From CAYVQU01 sp964453155 (GTDB taxonomy: Bacteria; Chloroflexota; Anaerolineae; Anaerolineales; UBA11858), in NCBI GenBank assembly GCA_964453155.1, contig CAYVQU010000079.1:1-23049 (forward strand): a DNA stretch of 23,049 nucleotides, read 5' to 3'. Positions 20,529-23,049 of this stretch are shown here, piece by piece (the first letter of the stretch is position 1; the number at the start of each line of letters is the position of its first letter). The notes beneath the pieces were generated by a model. It was given only the letters and a program-made list of their open reading frames with translations. It did no database searches and had not been told where the DNA came from. The position numbers were made by a program, and so were the translations under genes.

Positions 20529-22946
20529 ATGCCTCAGGAAGTTAAACCCAACCTATTCAAACCACGCTGGAGCAAAGTTCTTGCTGATCTTTGGGAAAAC
20601 AAGTTGCGAACCTTTTTGGTCGTAGCATCGATTGCGGTGGGTGTTTTTTCACTAGGGATGATCATCAGTTCATCTGTGATCTTGCGTCAAGATATCAATT
20701 ACAGTTATGCCCAGGCCAATCCGGTAAATATTGAAGTTTGGACCAAACCTTTTCACGAAGAATTGCCCCGCATCATTTCTCGGATTCAGGGAGTCGAATA
20801 CGCGGAGGGCCGCCGGATGATAGGGGTACGTGGAAGCCGAGATGGAATCTCCTGGCAAAATTTAACCTTGATCGGTATATCTGATTTCCACGCGCTTCAA
20901 ATCAATCTGCTAACGCCAATATCGGGTGAGATGGCTCCTGATCGCCGCCAAATGGTCATCAGTGAAGATTTTATGAACAGTAGTGGCTACCAGCTTGGGG
21001 AAATTATTGAGATTGAAATGCCCGATGGTTCCTCTTATGAATTTCCCGTGGTTGGGTTGGTTGGTGATCAAGTGACCGCGGCTGGAGATTTTACGGCTGA
21101 CCCCAAGATTTATGTCACCATGGAAACTCTCGCGACGCTGCAGCAGGGCGACCATTTCAATCGGTTATATGTGACAATTCATGGCTCAGGAACAAATATT
21201 GCTGAAATTGCTCAAATTTCTGAGGTCGTGGAAGACAAACTTGACCAGCACCGCTATCCGGTTTATCGAATTGAAGAGAAAGTTACCAATAAGCATCCCC
21301 TTGAATCGATGTTGTTAGCGCTTTTGGGCGTATTGGGTGCCCTGGGTGTTTTGATCACTTTCTTAAGCGGTTCCCTTATTATCAATACGCTGAATGCACT
21401 GCTGTTCCAACAACTCCGGCAAATTGGGGTTATGAAACTCATTGGAGGCCGCAGCCGTCAGATTTTGGGGATGTATTTGGTTTTGATTTTTATATATGGC
21501 TTGATCGCTTTATTTGTGGCTATTCCGTCCGGAGCGATTGCCGGCTATGCCCTGGCTGAATATAATGCCATCCGAATGAATGCCATCTTGCAGGATTTTC
21601 GGATTGTCCCGTTTGCAATTGGTGTTCAAATACTCATTGCGTTTCTGATCCCCCTTAGCGCCGGGTTTTTTCCGGTCCGTCGGGGCGCCCAAACGAATGT
21701 CCGTCGGGCAATCTCTAATGATCAACGCAGCAATTTGATCCAGACGAAAACGATATTTGACCGATTGTTGAATTCATTGCGGTGGTTTTCCCGCCCAATT
21801 TTGCTGTCTTTGCGGAATACATTTCGTCAAAAAGGGCGCCTGATATTAACTATTTTCACCCTGACGGTCGCTGGTGCCATTTTTATCGCCGTGTTTAATG
21901 TGCGGGCTTCAATGGCTCAATTTATGGATGATTTAACGCGGCACTTTATGGGTGATGTGACCATCCAATTTGACCAACCTTACCCGATATCCCGCGTAGA
22001 GCAAGTAATCTTACCAATTCCTGGCGTGGTTCACATCGAGGGCTGGAACTTTGCTCAAGGGGAAATTTGGGATCGGGATGAGGAAGTGATCGATAATATT
22101 CAGGTAATTGCCCCACCCGCCGATACGAAATTATTAGCTGTCGATATTGTGGCCGGTCGCTGGTTAGAACCAGGTGAACGGGAAGCCCTGGTTGTATCGG
22201 ACACGATTTATAACCTGTATCCTGAATTGCAACCTGGTGACTCCCTGCTGATCAAAGTCCCCGGCCGACGGGAAGAAAGCTGGACCGTTGTAGGCGTGTT
22301 TCGGTTTATTGATATGCTCGGTGATACCTTAGCATACGCCGATTTTGATTATATTAGCGAAATAACCAAAATTACCGGCACTGCGATCTCATTTAAAATT
22401 ATTGCCACCCAACATACCTTAGATTATCAGGAGAAACTGGCCGCGTTTATAAACCAATATTTGCAAGATCGTGAATTTGAGGTGCATTCGGTTGAGGCTG
22501 GGTTATTACTTCAGGAGGATAGTGCCGAAGGAATAAATATTTTGGTCGTTTTCTTACTCATCATGGCATCCCTAACGGCCTTTGTTGGTAGTATCGGTTT
22601 AACTGGAACGATGGGGATGAATGTCCTAGAACGAACTCGCGAAATTGGGGTGATGCGGGCGATTGGGGCCGTGGATTTCGAAGTGATGAAATCGGTAGTT
22701 ATCGAAGGTGTTTTTATTGGTTTGATCACCTGGGTTTTAGCCATTGGCGTTTCGTTTCCCATTAGTAATACCTTGCTCAATATCATCAGTGAAGCCATGA
22801 TGGGGACCAGTATGGCTTTGAGTTTCACTTGGGACGGTATCTTTATCTGGCTGGGGGTTGTCATAGCAATTTCGTTTTTGGCAAGTATTTTGCCGGCCCG
22901 GAATGCGGCCCGACTGACAATCCAAGAAGTATTAGCTTACGAATAA
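20529..22946 (+). CDS. MacB/FtsX-type ABC transporter permease with two FtsX domains
   Basis: An 805-residue inner-membrane permease. The order is a helix at about 27-50, an outer MacB-type domain (about 60-255), helices at about 260-285, 312-340 and 362-382, a further helix at about 436-458, a second outer domain (about 460-670) and three C-terminal helices. Each half has the FtsX coupling motif before its helices: QLRQIGVMKLIGG (295-307) and RTREIGVMRAIGA near 710. Proteins of this type work by mechanotransmission with a separate ATPase, moving lipoproteins, peptides or drugs across the periplasmic side. No ATPase gene lies upstream; it may be right of the window. A TTGACA promoter at 20412 and a weak AGGT before the ATG serve it. 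Confidence 0.92.
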   Translation: MPQEVKPNLFKPRWSKVLADLWENKLRTFLVVASIAVGVFSLGMIISSSVILRQDINYSYAQANPVNIEVWTKPFHEELPRIISRIQGVEYAEGRRMIGVRGSRDGISWQNLTLIGISDFHALQINLLTPISGEMAPDRRQMVISEDFMNSSGYQLGEIIEIEMPDGSSYEFPVVGLVGDQVTAAGDFTADPKIYVTMETLATLQQGDHFNRLYVTIHGSGTNIAEIAQISEVVEDKLDQHRYPVYRIEEKVTNKHPLESMLLALLGVLGALGVLITFLSGSLIINTLNALLFQQLRQIGVMKLIGGRSRQILGMYLVLIFIYGLIALFVAIPSGAIAGYALAEYNAIRMNAILQDFRIVPFAIGVQILIAFLIPLSAGFFPVRRGAQTNVRRAISNDQRSNLIQTKTIFDRLLNSLRWFSRPILLSLRNTFRQKGRLILTIFTLTVAGAIFIAVFNVRASMAQFMDDLTRHFMGDVTIQFDQPYPISRVEQVILPIPGVVHIEGWNFAQGEIWDRDEEVIDNIQVIAPPADTKLLAVDIVAGRWLEPGEREALVVSDTIYNLYPELQPGDSLLIKVPGRREESWTVVGVFRFIDMLGDTLAYADFDYISEITKITGTAISFKIIATQHTLDYQEKLAAFINQYLQDREFEVHSVEAGLLLQEDSAEGINILVVFLLIMASLTAFVGSIGLTGTMGMNVLERTREIGVMRAIGAVDFEVMKSVVIEGVFIGLITWVLAIGVSFPISNTLLNIISEAMMGTSMALSFTWDGIFIWLGVVIAISFLASILPARNAARLTIQEVLAYE

Positions 22947-22973
22947 CGCGATTAACATCGCAAAGGAATAGCA

Positions 22974-22994
22974 GATTTCAATGATTTTGAAATC
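22974..22994 (+). terminator. Hairpin after the ABC permease gene
   Basis: GATTTCAA (22974-22981) and TTGAAATC (22987-22994) are exact complements with a five-base loop. The stem is A/T-rich and no T-tract follows, so it is at best a weak terminator. A second small stem, GAGCG/CGCTC, lies near the right end of the window. Nothing else is seen from 22947 to 23049. Confidence 0.3.
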
Positions 22995-23049
22995 CTTAAC
23001 GTAAGTTTTGTGCAAATGGAGCGATAAGCGCTCAAATCGACGAAAAAAA

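Noticed and set aside
23042..23049. A-tract at the right edge as a terminator or plasmid-like end
   Set aside because: Only seven A residues at the cut end of the window; nothing beyond can be seen.

Overview
The window reads like a chromosomal segment of an aerobic bacterium, most likely of the phylum Chloroflexota (Anaerolineae-like). This is an inference. It rests on an A2-type caa3 cytochrome oxidase with a cytochrome-c-fused subunit II, the SCO/SURF1/cupredoxin-like assembly block, NarX/NarL-type signalling, moderate GC, poor Shine-Dalgarno sites before many genes, and intergenic spaces filled with short repeats. No tRNA, rRNA, CRISPR array, transposase or phage gene is visible.

Left part (1-7632, + strand): a metabolic cluster. 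It holds the C-terminal part of a BadF/N-acetylglucosamine-kinase-type sugar kinase whose 5' end is interrupted, an inositol-monophosphatase-family phosphatase of HisN type, a creatininase-family amidohydrolase, two MFS transporters, a DegT/StrS-family PLP aminotransferase and an extended-SDR NAD-dependent epimerase/dehydratase. Kinase, phosphatase, amidohydrolase, aminotransferase, SDR and importers together suggest handling of an amino sugar or aminocyclitol, but the substrate cannot be read from the sequence. Nearly every gap here carries inverted or dispersed repeats.

Middle part (7667-17665, - strand): a respiratory block. In transcription order it has a GAF histidine kinase with four clustered cysteines, a NarL/LuxR response regulator, a gap with a candidate operator and promoter, a degenerate receiver-domain protein overlapping ctaC by ATGA, ctaC (COX2 plus cytochrome c), a MarC-family protein, ctaD (COX1, A2 type), ctaF (COX4), ctaE (COX3), a hairpin terminator, a polysaccharide-deacetylase lipoprotein, SCO, a membrane-anchored cupredoxin-like protein and SURF1. 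It meets the left cluster tail to tail at a 15-bp perfect inverted repeat. The simplest reading is that the kinase and regulator sense redox or oxygen state and control the oxidase operon, with the pseudo-receiver as an extra regulatory protein made together with subunit II.

Right part (17775-23049): two overlapping - strand transporter genes (an Fsr-like MFS exporter and a MATE/MOP-like carrier) lie behind a promoter whose start region coincides with a 24-bp perfect palindrome of MarR-operator type. Diverging from them is a + strand gene for an 805-residue MacB/FtsX-type ABC permease behind a good sigma-70-like promoter. Its ATPase is not in the window. No gap between genes exceeds 300 bp.
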